In this document: positions 17,362-26,169 of the stretch, in pieces
Layout of the letters: each line of letters begins with the position of its first letter
Position numbering within the stretch: position 1 is the stretch's first letter
NCBI GenBank assembly: GCA_963744935.1
Contig: CAVUVM010000009.1
Location: 239,515 to 303,514, forward strand
Reading direction: 5' to 3'
From: Bog-473 sp963744935
GTDB lineage: Bacteria; Actinomycetota; Acidimicrobiia; Acidimicrobiales; RAAP-2
DNA: 64,000 nt
Notes under the pieces: model-generated
Seen by the model: the letters and a program-made list of their open reading frames with translations, nothing else
Database searches by the model: none
Told to the model about the DNA's origin: nothing
Made by a program: the position numbers and the translations under genes

Positions 17362-17676
17362 CTACCCGGAGAAGAGGGGCGTGAGCTGCAGCTCGAGCGG
17401 GCCGACGGCGGCGTCCGCGGCGAGATGCAGCTCCGTGCTCTCGTACACATCCACCGCGATGCCGGTCCGGGCGATGAAGGCGAACACGGCGTCGCCCCAC
17501 CGCTGCTCTTGGAGTGCGAGGCGCAGCGCGTCCCGTTCGCCCGCCGGCAACTCGTCCCCCGGGGTCTTGGCCACCAGCTGGCAGGCCAGCACCCAGTTCA
17601 GGGTGTCGAGGTTCTCGGCGACGAACACCCGCGGCGGGTCGTCACGCACGACTGCGCACGCCACCACCGCGCCCAC
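17362..17676 (-). CDS. Conserved small protein downstream of DNA methyltransferase
   Basis: A 104-residue soluble protein, unrecognised. It reads MGAVVACAVVRDDPPRVFVA and continues with a helical middle (LNWVLACQLVAKTPGDEL, GERDALRLALQEQRWGDAVF) and a strand-rich end. The start ATG at 17676 is only 3 bases after the methyltransferase stop, so the two are certainly one transcript and probably translationally linked. The regular alternation of strands and helices and the clean coding pattern argue that it is real. It could be a specificity or control partner of the methyltransferase (inference). Confidence 0.65.
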   Translation of the reverse strand: MGAVVACAVVRDDPPRVFVAENLDTLNWVLACQLVAKTPGDELPAGERDALRLALQEQRWGDAVFAFIARTGIAVDVYESTELHLAADAAVGPLELQLTPLFSG

Positions 17677-17679
17677 GAC

Positions 17680-19068
17680 TCAGACCGCCCCCGGCGTGAC
17701 GTCCGATGAGGCCCAGAACCCCGCCAGCGGGCTGGCGGACCGTCCACGCGCATAGGTGGCCAGCCGCGCCAGTGCCTCGGCCGAGAGCAGGTCGACGGCG
17801 TCGAACAGCCCGCCCGGTCCCGGAGCCCGCAGCGCACGGTCCGCTTCGGATCCCGCGCGCGGCAGCTGGGTGGTCAGCACCACGAAGGGGGAGACGTCGC
17901 CGGCGGCCATCACGTGGGCACGCCCGAGCGTGCGCCACACCGTGTCCGATCGCGCCATGCCGCCCCGGAACGCCGAGTTGGGCCCCGCGACGTCGAAGTA
18001 CCACGTCCGGCCCGCGGCGTCGGTGGCCGTGAAGTCGACGGCCATCCCGAGGCCGCGCAGGCGACGGTTGGGCCGTACGTCGCGGAAGCCGGCACCCTCG
18101 AGGGCTCCCCGGGCCAGCGTCGAGGCAGAGGCGCCATCGGTGTCCGGCCGCGGATCCCCGTCGCCCTCGGTGGCCAGCCGCGCCAGCGCCAGCTCGACGT
18201 AGGCGGGGTCGGTGTCGTAGCCGACGGCGTCGCGCCCGCTGCGCCGCGCCGCGACGAGGGTCGAGCCCGAGCCGGCGAAGGGATCGACGACGAGATCGCC
18301 TCGATACGTGTAGAGCTCCATCAACCGCAGCGGCAGCTCGACGGGGAACGGTGCCGGGTGCCGCACCCTCACCGCGCTCTCGGGCGGGATGTCCCACACG
18401 TCGAGCGTCAGCGCCATGAAGTCGTCGGCGCCGATGCTGCTCTCGTGGGGGAGCCCGTCGCGCCGGCGCTCCTTCGGGGAGCGGGCGCGCCCGAAGCGGC
18501 CCTTGCTCGCCACGATCACCCGCTCGGTGACGTCCCGCAGCACCGGGTTGGCGGCCGAGCGGAAGGAGCCCCACGCGCACGAGCCGCTGGCGCCCTCGCC
18601 CTTCTGCCACACGATCTCGCCGCGGGGCAGCAGGTGTAGGTCGTCTTGGAGGATGGCCATGACGTCGGCCGCCAGGCTTCGATACGGCTTGCGGCCGAGG
18701 TTGGCGACGTTGACGGCGATGCGGCCGCCCGGCTCGAGCACCCGCTTGCACTCGGCGAACACGTCGCGCAGTAGCGCCAGGTACTCGATGTAGGACCCCG
18801 GCACCCCCTCGCGGTCGAACTCCTCCTCGTACTGCTTGCCTGCGAAGTAGGGCGGTGAGGTGACGACGAGGGCCACCGAGTCGTCCGCCAACCCATCCAT
18901 CCGGCGGCCATCGCCGCACACGCACGACACGCCGGGCTCGTGCGGGTTCACGTGCTCGTCCGCGCTCAGCTCCGGTGCTTCGAAGCGGGAGTAGAAGGCG
19001 TCGGCCACGTGGGACTCGCGGCGTCCGACACCGAAATTGGATGTCGCGGTGCGACGTCGTGGCGGCAT
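17680..19068 (-). CDS. Site-specific DNA methyltransferase (N4-C/N6-A) with C-terminal extra domain
   Basis: A 462-residue enzyme. Motif IV TSPPY is at 70-74 and motif I VVDPFAGSGSTLVA at 260-273, the order of beta-class amino-methyltransferases; SPPY favours N4-cytosine, but N6-adenine is possible. It also has FVELPLRL-type FPVELPLRLMELYT before motif I and GYDTDPAYVELA after. Residues about 325-455 are an added domain (GMAVDFTATDAAG, TWYFDVAG, FRGGMARSDTVWRTLGRAH) that resembles a nuclease-like fold without an obvious catalytic Lys. First gene of a long minus-strand cluster; diverges from fic. Confidence 0.85.
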   Translation of the reverse strand: MPPRRRTATSNFGVGRRESHVADAFYSRFEAPELSADEHVNPHEPGVSCVCGDGRRMDGLADDSVALVVTSPPYFAGKQYEEEFDREGVPGSYIEYLALLRDVFAECKRVLEPGGRIAVNVANLGRKPYRSLAADVMAILQDDLHLLPRGEIVWQKGEGASGSCAWGSFRSAANPVLRDVTERVIVASKGRFGRARSPKERRRDGLPHESSIGADDFMALTLDVWDIPPESAVRVRHPAPFPVELPLRLMELYTYRGDLVVDPFAGSGSTLVAARRSGRDAVGYDTDPAYVELALARLATEGDGDPRPDTDGASASTLARGALEGAGFRDVRPNRRLRGLGMAVDFTATDAAGRTWYFDVAGPNSAFRGGMARSDTVWRTLGRAHVMAAGDVSPFVVLTTQLPRAGSEADRALRAPGPGGLFDAVDLLSAEALARLATYARGRSASPLAGFWASSDVTPGAV

Positions 19069-19277
19069 GACGATCGGCCGAACCCTACTGGCCGGCTCGA
19101 TCCCGAGCCGGGATGCGAGAGGTGGTCACGGGCGCCGACGGGAGCACGCGCAGGACCTTAGGGAACCGCTGTGACAAGCCACGGAACCGTCGTGAGAACT
19201 CTCCCATGTCGTAAGAGGCGAAGGAGGGTGTGGCGCCCCACGACTGACCTCAGAACGGCTGCCCTCAGAAAAGGGGG

Positions 19278-19332
19278 TTTACGGAAGGATCAGCACGTAT
19301 CCTTCCGTAAATGGGTGGGGTTTCGGAAGGAT
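19278..19332 (+). promoter_or_regulatory. Palindromic operator before/over the fic start
   Basis: TTTACGGAAGGAT (19278-19290) and its exact reverse complement ATCCTTCCGTAAA (19299-19311) form a 13-bp inverted repeat with an 8-base spacer. A third half-site, TTTCGGAAGGATAC, follows at 19321-19334. The right arm includes the A of the predicted fic ATG. A winged-helix domain at the end of the Fic protein makes self-repression through this site a natural model. The strength of the palindrome is directly visible; the regulator is inferred. Confidence 0.7.
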
Positions 19333-20468
19333 ACGTATACAGAGGACACGAGGTCCCGATCTCGTGGAACGGCGCCGAGGTGGCGGCGTGGGTGCCCGCG
19401 CCGTTGAGGGGTCAGGCGTTCGACCTCGGCCTCAAGGCCAGCCGGCTGACCGAGCGGGCCGCCGCCGCGGCCGTGGCGGCGGGGAACCGTTCGGCCCACT
19501 TCGGACCGCTCGCCACACTGCTCTTGCGGTCCGAGGGGGTGGCGTCCTCCTATATCGAGGGCGTCGGGGCGCCGCTGGCGGACGTCGCGGCGGCCGAGGT
19601 CGGGGGAGCGCTGGGGGATGCCGCGTCGTACGTGGCCGACAACCTCGGCGCGGTGATGGGCGCCCTGGCCTCACCCGAGCGCGCCCTCACCGAGAAGGAC
19701 ATCCTCGGGTGGCACCGCCGGCTGACCGAGTCCGGTGGAGCACTCCCGCCGCGGATGGTCGGCACCTATCGCACCGAACAGTCCTGGGTGGGAGGCACGT
19801 CCCCGCGCGACGCCGCGTTCGTGCCGCCACCGCCCGAGCTGATCGGCGGCCTCATGGAGGACCTGGTCTCGTTCGCCAACGACGAGTCCCTCGACCCGGT
19901 CACCCAGGCCTCGGTCGTTCACGCGCAGTTCGAATCGATCCATCCCTTCGGCGACGGCAACGGGCGGATCGGGCGGGTGCTCATCGGCTGGGTGCTCTCA
20001 CATCGCCTGGCGTTGACGGTCCCGCCGCCGGTCAGTGTCGTCATCGCACGGGACCCCGGTGGGTATCTCGCCGGTCTGACGCTGTTTCGCATGGGCCAGT
20101 TGGACCCGTGGGTCGAGTGGATGGCGGGAGCATTGGAGCGGAGCGGCGAGGCGGCCAACGAGCTGATGGCGCGCGCAGAGGATCTGGTGGCCGACTGGCG
20201 CACCCGGCTCGACGGTGTGCGCGAGGACGCCGCGGCCCGGCGGGTGATCGACCTCCTCGCCGAGCAGCCGGTCATCTCGGCGGCCGACGTCGCCGAACGG
20301 CTCGGGGTCTCGGCACGCTCGGGGCAGAGCGCACTCGCCGTCCTGGCGGAACGGGGCATCGTCGAGCGTTACCTGCCGGGCGCCTCGGGCCCCGGCCGGC
20401 CGACGCACTATTGGGTGGCGCGTGAGCTCGTCGAGCTCGTCTCGGGGTGGACGTCGAACACGAGGTGA
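19311..20468 (+). CDS. Fic family protein with C-terminal winged helix
   Basis: A 385-residue protein. The Fic core motif HPFGDGNGRIGR is complete at 211-222, so AMP (or other nucleotidyl) transfer is expected. The inhibitory motif (S/T)xxxE(G/N) appears as SSYIEG at 79-84 in the N-terminal Fic_N region, which marks a class II, self-inhibited enzyme. Residues about 315-355 (ISAADVAERLGVSARSGQ, ALAVLAERGIVERY) form a winged helix-turn-helix. The ATG at 19311 has no ribosome site and lies at the edge of the operator palindrome, so translation may be leaderless or start downstream at an in-frame GTG. It converges with the AarF gene, 7 bases apart. Confidence 0.88.
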   Translation: MGGVSEGYVYRGHEVPISWNGAEVAAWVPAPLRGQAFDLGLKASRLTERAAAAAVAAGNRSAHFGPLATLLLRSEGVASSYIEGVGAPLADVAAAEVGGALGDAASYVADNLGAVMGALASPERALTEKDILGWHRRLTESGGALPPRMVGTYRTEQSWVGGTSPRDAAFVPPPPELIGGLMEDLVSFANDESLDPVTQASVVHAQFESIHPFGDGNGRIGRVLIGWVLSHRLALTVPPPVSVVIARDPGGYLAGLTLFRMGQLDPWVEWMAGALERSGEAANELMARAEDLVADWRTRLDGVREDAAARRVIDLLAEQPVISAADVAERLGVSARSGQSALAVLAERGIVERYLPGASGPGRPTHYWVARELVELVSGWTSNTR

Positions 20469-20475
20469 GTCTCGG

Positions 20476-22131
20476 TTAGCCCGAGGGCCCGCGGCGCCGA
20501 CCCGCCCGCGGGCCACGAGAGCGGCCCCGGCCCTCGAACTTCTCGCGCACCTCGGCGCGGCGTGCCTGGAGCTCGCGGTGCGTCAGGCTCTCGGTCGCTT
20601 CGTCCAGCCCGAAGCCTGCCTTGAATCCCGCCATGTCGGGGGTCCAGTCCGCGCTGTGTTCAAGACCGAGCTGGGCCATGATCCGCTCACCGTGCTTGGC
20701 CGCGAACATCAAGGCGATGGCCTCGACTTCGGCGAAGAGGTCGAGGTCGGGTGCCAGGGTCGCGATGGCGCCGTCGAGGAACATCAGGTTCTTCACGAAG
20801 AGCATGAGCTCCTTGGGCAAGCGGGCGCCCAGCGCGAGCAGCGTCTTGATGGACCGCTGCATCTGGGACACCAGCTCGTCGGCGGTCAGGGTGAGAGGGT
20901 CCACCGGCGGCCCCTCGAGCCCGAGTGCGTCGATGACGCGCTGCACGTCGACGTCGTCGGGGAACGCACCCAGGTCACGCAGCGCGGTGACCTGAGCCGG
21001 GATGTCCCCGTTCGAGGCGCCGACGAGGAGGGAGAGGAGCGCGAGGCGCTTGGCCTCGGTCAGGCGGCCGGTGATGCCGAAGTCGAGCAGCGCGGTCTTG
21101 CCCGACGGCAGCACGAAGAGGTTCCCGCCGTGAAGGTCACCGTGGAAGATGCCGAGCATCATGCAGCCCTCGAGAAAGCCGATCATGCCGGCCCGCACGA
21201 CCGCCTCTGTGTCGATGCCGGCGGCATGCATGCCCTCGACGTCGGCGAAGTTGAACCCGTCGAGACGCTCCATGACGAGCATGCGCCGCGTCACCAGCGA
21301 CGGGTGGGGCCGTGGCACGACGAAGTCACGCTGGTCCAACGCGGCGAACGTCGTGGCGATATCGAGCATGTTCTCGGCTTCGAGCCGGAAGTCGAGCTCT
21401 TCGGTGATCGTCTCGGCGAACAGCTCGACCAGCGCCGGCGGGTTGGCCAACGCGGCCACCGGGATGCGCCCCACGAGGAGCGGCGCGAGCCAGGCCATGA
21501 CAGCGAGGTCTTGACGAACGCGGTCGGCCACCGACGGCCGCTGCACCTTGACGACGACCTTCGTCCCGTCGAGCAACGTGGCCGGGTGCACCTGGGCGAT
21601 GGAGGCGGCGGCGAGCGGCACAGGTTCGACCGAGGCAAAGACACCGTCGAGCGGCCCGCCGAGCTCCTCGACGAGCACTCGCTCGATGTCCGCCCACGGC
21701 TCGGGCGCCACCTGGTCCCGGCACCACTTGAACTCAGCCACCAGCTCGGCGGGGAAGATGCCGTCGCCCGAGGCGATGATCTGGCCGAGCTTGATGTAGG
21801 TCGGGCCCAGCGTCTCGGCGGCGACGCGCAACCGGTGGGAGAGGCCGGCGATCGACCGGGCACCGCCCAGGCGCCGGTCGGTCAGGTACCACAGCCCGAG
21901 CGCGCCCCCGAGGTGCCACAGGGTGCTGCCGAGCCGGCGGCCCGGCGGGATGGTGCGCCGGCGTGTCAGAGAGGGGAGGGCAGCGCTGAGGCGAGCCCGC
22001 ACCCCGGTGAGTCCACGGCGCCACGTGAGGGCATCGGGGTCTACGATCCACGGCCCGTCGTCGCTGAAGGTGGCGAAGGCGACGTCGGGCGGCGCATCAG
22101 GGGGCCTCGGGTCCGGCGCAGCGTCCACCAT
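20476..22131 (-). CDS. ABC1/AarF (UbiB-like) atypical kinase family protein
   Basis: A 551-residue protein with the UbiB-family signatures: the KxGQ motif in LGPTYIKLGQIIASGDGIFP, the Ala-rich loop in AAASIAQVHPATL, the ATP-binding Lys in TKVVVKVQRPS, the catalytic HGDLHGGNLFVLPSG and the metal-binding LLDFGITGRL. UbiB-like proteins are ATPases that support synthesis or extraction of isoprenoid quinones and lipids. No clear C-terminal transmembrane hairpin is visible, and the tail is Arg/Gly-rich (FEGRGRSRGPRAGRRRG). Monocistronic, convergent with fic. Confidence 0.9.
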   Translation of the reverse strand: MVDAAPDPRPPDAPPDVAFATFSDDGPWIVDPDALTWRRGLTGVRARLSAALPSLTRRRTIPPGRRLGSTLWHLGGALGLWYLTDRRLGGARSIAGLSHRLRVAAETLGPTYIKLGQIIASGDGIFPAELVAEFKWCRDQVAPEPWADIERVLVEELGGPLDGVFASVEPVPLAAASIAQVHPATLLDGTKVVVKVQRPSVADRVRQDLAVMAWLAPLLVGRIPVAALANPPALVELFAETITEELDFRLEAENMLDIATTFAALDQRDFVVPRPHPSLVTRRMLVMERLDGFNFADVEGMHAAGIDTEAVVRAGMIGFLEGCMMLGIFHGDLHGGNLFVLPSGKTALLDFGITGRLTEAKRLALLSLLVGASNGDIPAQVTALRDLGAFPDDVDVQRVIDALGLEGPPVDPLTLTADELVSQMQRSIKTLLALGARLPKELMLFVKNLMFLDGAIATLAPDLDLFAEVEAIALMFAAKHGERIMAQLGLEHSADWTPDMAGFKAGFGLDEATESLTHRELQARRAEVREKFEGRGRSRGPRAGRRRGPSG

Positions 22132-22261
22132 CCGGAGAGCCTATGGGCGGTTACTCGACGTGCCTCTCGCCGTGCCTCTCGCCGTGCGTCTTCGGGACCT
22201 CCTCCGTCCTCCCTCTAGAGGTGACCCTATGGCACGGCGCTCGAGCCGTGTCGGCGCGGGA

Positions 22262-22961
22262 TCAGGAAGGCCGGACCAGCCCCGACTGGAAGGCGAAGAC
22301 CACCGCCTGCACGCGGTCGCGCAGCCCGAGCTTGGCCAGCAGGCGCCCCACGTGGGACTTCACCGTCGCCTCGGAGACGTAGAGGCGCTCGGCGATCTCG
22401 GCATTGGAGAGGCCGTCGGCCACGGCGAGCAGCACCTCACGCTCGCGCTCGGTGAGGGTGGCCAGTGCCGCGTGCTCCGCCGTGTCCGCGCCGGCGTCGG
22501 CACCGGACCCGCTCCCGGACAAGTCGGGCAAGGTGGCGGCGTACTCCTCGAGCAGGCGGCGTGTGATGCGCGGCGACACCACGGCGTCGCCCCGGGCCAC
22601 AGTGCGGATGGCCGAGGCGAGCTCGGCCGGGGGCACGTCCTTCAACAAGAAGCCGCTGGCGCCGGCCCGCAGCGCGCTCGAAGGCGTACTCGTCGAGGTC
22701 GAAGGTCGTGAGGATCAGGACGCGGGTCCGGTCACCCGCCGCCGACTGCGCGATGGCCCGCGTCGCCTCGATCCCGTCGAGCACCGGCATGCGCACGTCC
22801 ATCAGCACCACGTCGGGCCCGTAGAGCTCGACGAGGCGGACGGCGTCGGCGCCGTCGGCCGCCTCGCCGACGATCTCGATGCCGTCCTCCGCCTCGAGGA
22901 TCATCCGGAAACCCTTGCGCAGCAAGGCCTGGTCGTCCGCCAGCACGACACGGACGGTCAT
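22262..22961 (-). CDS. NarL/LuxR response regulator, frameshifted
   Basis: The receiver domain starts MTVRVVLADDQALLRKGF with the phospho-acceptor Asp in VVLMDVRMPVLDG. The LuxR DNA-binding end (LTEREREVLLAVADGLSNAE, YVSEATVKSHVGRLL) is intact but in another frame. After the codons for DEYAFE near 22677 one extra base breaks the frame; removing it gives the expected ALRAGASGFLLKDVPP junction. The rebuilt protein has about 232 residues, normal for the family. Its ATG overlaps the kinase stop (22958-22961). A sequence error is more likely than a dead gene because both halves are well conserved. Confidence 0.85.
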
Positions 22962-24304
22962 CGCGCGATGGGCGCCTTGCAGTCACGCAGCGTGGCGCGG
23001 ACCTCCCAGCCGCCATCGGCCTTGGGCCCGGCCTCGAGCCGACCGCCGAAGGCCGCCGCGCGCTCGGCCATGCCGGCCACGCCGTGACCGCTCGAGCTCC
23101 CATTGGCACCGGCAGCCCCACCTGTCGCGGGCACCACGCTGCGGCCGTCGTCGCTGACGCGAACCGACAGATCGGGGTCGTCGAACTCGAGCACCACGTC
23201 GACGACGGACGGCTCGTGCGCGTGTTTCAACGCGTTGGTCAGCGCCTCCTGCACGATCCGGTACACGGTCAGCCCGGCGGCACCCGACACGTCGAAGGGC
23301 CGCCCCCGGCGTTCGACCGAGACCGCCAGGCCGGTGCCCCGCACGCGCTCGATGAGCGCATCGAGGTCGCGCAGTCCCGGCTGGGGGGCGAGCGGGGGCC
23401 GGTTGCCGTTCGCACCGACCGCACCGGCACCACGACCGGCACCACGACCGGCACCGCCGACCGGCTCCTCGCGCAGCACGCCGAGCATCCGGCGCATGTC
23501 GGTGAGGGCCTGGCGTCCGGTCGCCGACACCTCGTGCATCGCCTCGGCCGCACGCCCGGGGTCGGACGCCTGCGCCGCCGAGGCGGCGTCGGCGAGGGTC
23601 ACCATCACCTGGATGTTGTGTGACACGACATCGTGCATCTCCCGCGCGATGCGGGCCCGCTCCGCGGCGGCGGCCAACGACGCTTGCTGGTCCCGCTCGA
23701 TCTCGAGCCGCTGGGCGCGCTCGGCCAGCCAGCCGAGCTGGCTGCGCAACGCCCGCATCACGATGCCGCCCAGCAGCGCGGCGCAGACGAGACCGGTGAG
23801 GAACACGAACGACTTGAGGTCGTTGCCCGTCGGCGTCCAGCTGACGGTGGCCATGACGACACCGGCCTCGAGGATGACCGAGGCCGCCACGACGAGAAAC
23901 CACGGCGACTCGAGCGCCACGGTGTAGAGCGCGACGAGGAGCGAGGCGTCGGCGAGTGCGGGGCTCGCGACGAGGTACTGCACGAAGGCCACCACGCTGA
24001 TCACGAGGAAGACGGTCATCGGTGCACGCCGCCGGAAGATCAGGGGGAGGATCAGGGCGGCGGCCAGCCACAAATTCGGGGCCGTGCCACGCTCGATGAG
24101 CCACCCCGAGCACAAGACGAAGAGGACGCCGGCCAGCGCGACGTCGACGTAGCCGGCGTAGCGGCGGTCGAAGGCCCGCAGGCGCTCCAAGATCTGCGCG
24201 GCCCCGTCGGGCTGGTGCTCGGCCCCCGGCTCGCCGCCCGGTGCGCCCCGGGCACTCCCAGATCGGAGCCACTCTGGATACAGGTGACGTGCGCTGCGGG
24301 TCAT
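22958..24304 (-). CDS. NarL-type sensor histidine kinase
   Basis: A 448-residue membrane kinase from ATG 24304. Residues 50-190 hold about five transmembrane helices without a large extracellular loop. A coiled coil (LAERAQRLEIERDQQASL) leads to the HisKA_3 phosphorylation site H224 in REMHDVVSHN. The ATPase domain has the N-box VYRIVQEALTNALKHA, a DDG box VSDDGRS and a Gly-rich GHGVAGMAERA. A Gly-rich linker with AGRGAGRGAGA sits between dimerisation and ATPase domains. It is translationally coupled to the response regulator downstream. The signal is unknown. Confidence 0.9.
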   Translation of the reverse strand: MTRSARHLYPEWLRSGSARGAPGGEPGAEHQPDGAAQILERLRAFDRRYAGYVDVALAGVLFVLCSGWLIERGTAPNLWLAAALILPLIFRRRAPMTVFLVISVVAFVQYLVASPALADASLLVALYTVALESPWFLVVAASVILEAGVVMATVSWTPTGNDLKSFVFLTGLVCAALLGGIVMRALRSQLGWLAERAQRLEIERDQQASLAAAAERARIAREMHDVVSHNIQVMVTLADAASAAQASDPGRAAEAMHEVSATGRQALTDMRRMLGVLREEPVGGAGRGAGRGAGAVGANGNRPPLAPQPGLRDLDALIERVRGTGLAVSVERRGRPFDVSGAAGLTVYRIVQEALTNALKHAHEPSVVDVVLEFDDPDLSVRVSDDGRSVVPATGGAAGANGSSSGHGVAGMAERAAAFGGRLEAGPKADGGWEVRATLRDCKAPIAR

Positions 24305-24635
24305 CGGATCCCTCGTTCCCGGCTGGGACGACCATGGTAGTGCCGCCTGAACAGGATCTCCGTGCGGGAACCACACCGGTCTCACCTCACCAGACTCCCC
24401 GGTGGGGGCCGGCGGCAGGTCATCTGAAAGGATGAAATCGGTTCACTCGGGTTTCATTCCTCTGGGCGATCCATTTCGGCCCCTGCCCACCTACCGTCGC
24501 GAGTGTCAAACCTTCGGGCGGCGCGGGGGAGCGGGCCTGTTCCGCCCCGAGCATGCAGCGCGCCTCGCGTCGCCCGTAGATGGTGCGCCGCCGGCGCTGT
24601 CACTCCATCTCCCTCAGACGCCGGCGCGCGGCGAG
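24305..24635. other. 331-base stretch without a gene
   Basis: It separates the kinase start from the end of the LLM oxidoreductase, both on the minus strand, so it should contain the promoter of the two-component operon. GTTCCCG near 24314 and CGGGAAC near 24366 are complementary and 50 bases apart; they might be operator halves. No gene or clear promoter hexamers are seen. Confidence 0.35.
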
Positions 24636-25518
24636 TCAGGGAGAGGTGCGCCGCGCGACCTCGCGGCAGGCCTCGAGATCGTCGAAGGCGCGGGCGACGT
24701 CGTCGGGCGTGAAGGCGAAGAACAGCGCGGCCACCGCGTCGGCGCCGGCCTCGGCGTAGCCCTCGACCCACTCCGGCGTGAGCTGGTTGAAGTACGGGCA
24801 CACCGTGATGCGCAGCTCGTCTCGGGTCCGCCCGGCCGCGCCGAGCTCGACGTCGAGCTCGGCCAGCCCGCTGACCAACTCTTCGGGTGACCGGTTGAAG
24901 GTGTGCCAACCCTGGGCATGGCGGGCGGCTCGGCGCAATGCGGCCTTGGTCTCCCCGCCGATGTGGACGGGCGGGTGGGGCCGTTGCACGGGCTTGGGGA
25001 ACATCTCGCACGGGGTCCAGGTCGTAGGTCTCGCCGTGGAACTCGGACGTGTCGTCGACCCAGAGCGTGCGCAGCACCTCGAGGTATTCATCGGTGCGCG
25101 CCCCGCGGCGCGCCCAGGGCACGTTGAGCGCGTCGAACTCCTCCTTCAGCCAGCCCACGCCGACGCCGAGGTCGACCCGCCCGCCCGAGAGCCAGTCGAG
25201 CGTGCTGACCTCCTTGGCCACGTAGACCGGGTTGCGCTGGGGGAGGAGCAGCATCGCCGTCCCGAGGCGCACCGTGGAGGTGCGGGCCGCCAGGTAGGTC
25301 AGCGTCACGAGCGGCTCGAGGAGCCCGCTGCCCGGGGGAGCGGGGATGCGGCCGTCGTCCGCGTAGGGGTAGGCGCTCTCGTACTCGCCGAAGAGCACGA
25401 CGTGCTCGCCCACCCAGATGGTCCCGATGTCCCGTGCCTGGGCGCCCTCGGCGACCGCATCGAGCAGCTCGGGCGTCGACATCGGGCTCGCGGTCGGCAT
25501 CCAGAGATCGAATTGCAC
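24636..25518 (-). CDS. LLM class F420-dependent oxidoreductase, frameshifted
   Basis: The N-terminal two-thirds read MQFDLWMPTASPMSTPEL, IGTIWVGEHVVLF, TVRLGTAMLLLPQRNPVYVA, LSGGRVDLGVGVGWLKEEF, the classical pattern of F420-type luciferase-like enzymes. After the codons for ETYDLDP the frame breaks at a four-C run (25012-25015). Dropping one base restores CEMFPKPVQRPHPPVHIGG and an end at 24636 (RRTSP). The rebuilt protein has about 293 residues, normal for the TIGR03619-like group. It is 5 bases downstream of the TetR-like gene and probably belongs to the P450 operon. A sequence error is the likely cause. Confidence 0.8.
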
Positions 25519-25523
25519 GTGTC

Positions 25524-26150
25524 CTAGGCCCCCAGTCCGCGTCGGACGAAGTCGCAGATCTCATCGGCGGCCTGTGCCGCCGGGATCGGGTCAGGCTCGC
25601 CGGCTCGCACCGAGAGTGCACCGTAGATCTGTTGGCCGATGAGGACCACGGCACGCTCCGGATCGAGCCCGGGACGGAAGTCGCCCGCCGCCACACCGGC
25701 CGCGACGAGCTCCTCGAGCACGCGCATCATGTCGAGCCCGATCATCATCAGCGCACCGCCCACGGCTTCGGAGCCCTCGGCCCGAGTCGAGCCCTGGGTG
25801 GCCATGGCGAGGCGGAAGAAGGACGGGTTCTCGTCGATGCGCTCGAGCACTCCGACCATGAGCCGGCGCAGGCGCTCCATCGGCGTGGCGTCGCCGGTCG
25901 ACGACGAGCGCGATGGTGTCGGCCATCGGCGTCGTACATCGACTGCACACAGGCGCGCAGGAGTTCGTCGCGGTTGGCGAAGTACACGTAGACCGTCGAG
26001 CGGGCGACGCCGGCCTGCGCCGGCGATCTCGTCCATCGGGACGTCGGTCGTGCCGCGCTCGCCGAAGAGGCGACGAGCCGTGTCGATGATCTGGTCGCGC
26101 CGGAAGTCCCGGATGACGTCCTTCAGCGCGTCCGGCGCGCGCCGGGCCAC
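25524..26150 (-). CDS. TetR family regulator, three compensating frameshifts
   Basis: The helix-turn-helix region reads FRRDQIIDTARRLFGERG, DVPMDEIAG, then in a second frame VARSTVYVYFANRDELLRAC, then ADTIALVV, and returns to the first frame at TPMERLRRLMVGVLERID. Three single extra bases, near 26015, 25927 and 25896, explain this; removing them gives a continuous protein of about 207 residues from GTG 26150. The ligand domain ends DEICDFVRRGLGA. It lies between the P450 and LLM genes on the same strand and likely controls them (inference). Confidence 0.75.
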   Translation of the reverse strand: MARRAPDALKDVIRDFRRDQIIDTARRLFGERGTTDVPMDEIAGAGRRRPLDGLRVLRQPRRTPARLCAVDVRRRWPTPSRSSSTGDATPMERLRRLMVGVLERIDENPSFFRLAMATQGSTRAEGSEAVGGALMMIGLDMMRVLEELVAAGVAAGDFRPGLDPERAVVLIGQQIYGALSVRAGEPDPIPAAQAADEICDFVRRGLGA

Positions 26151-26169
26151 GGTGGTGCTCGCTGCCCGC

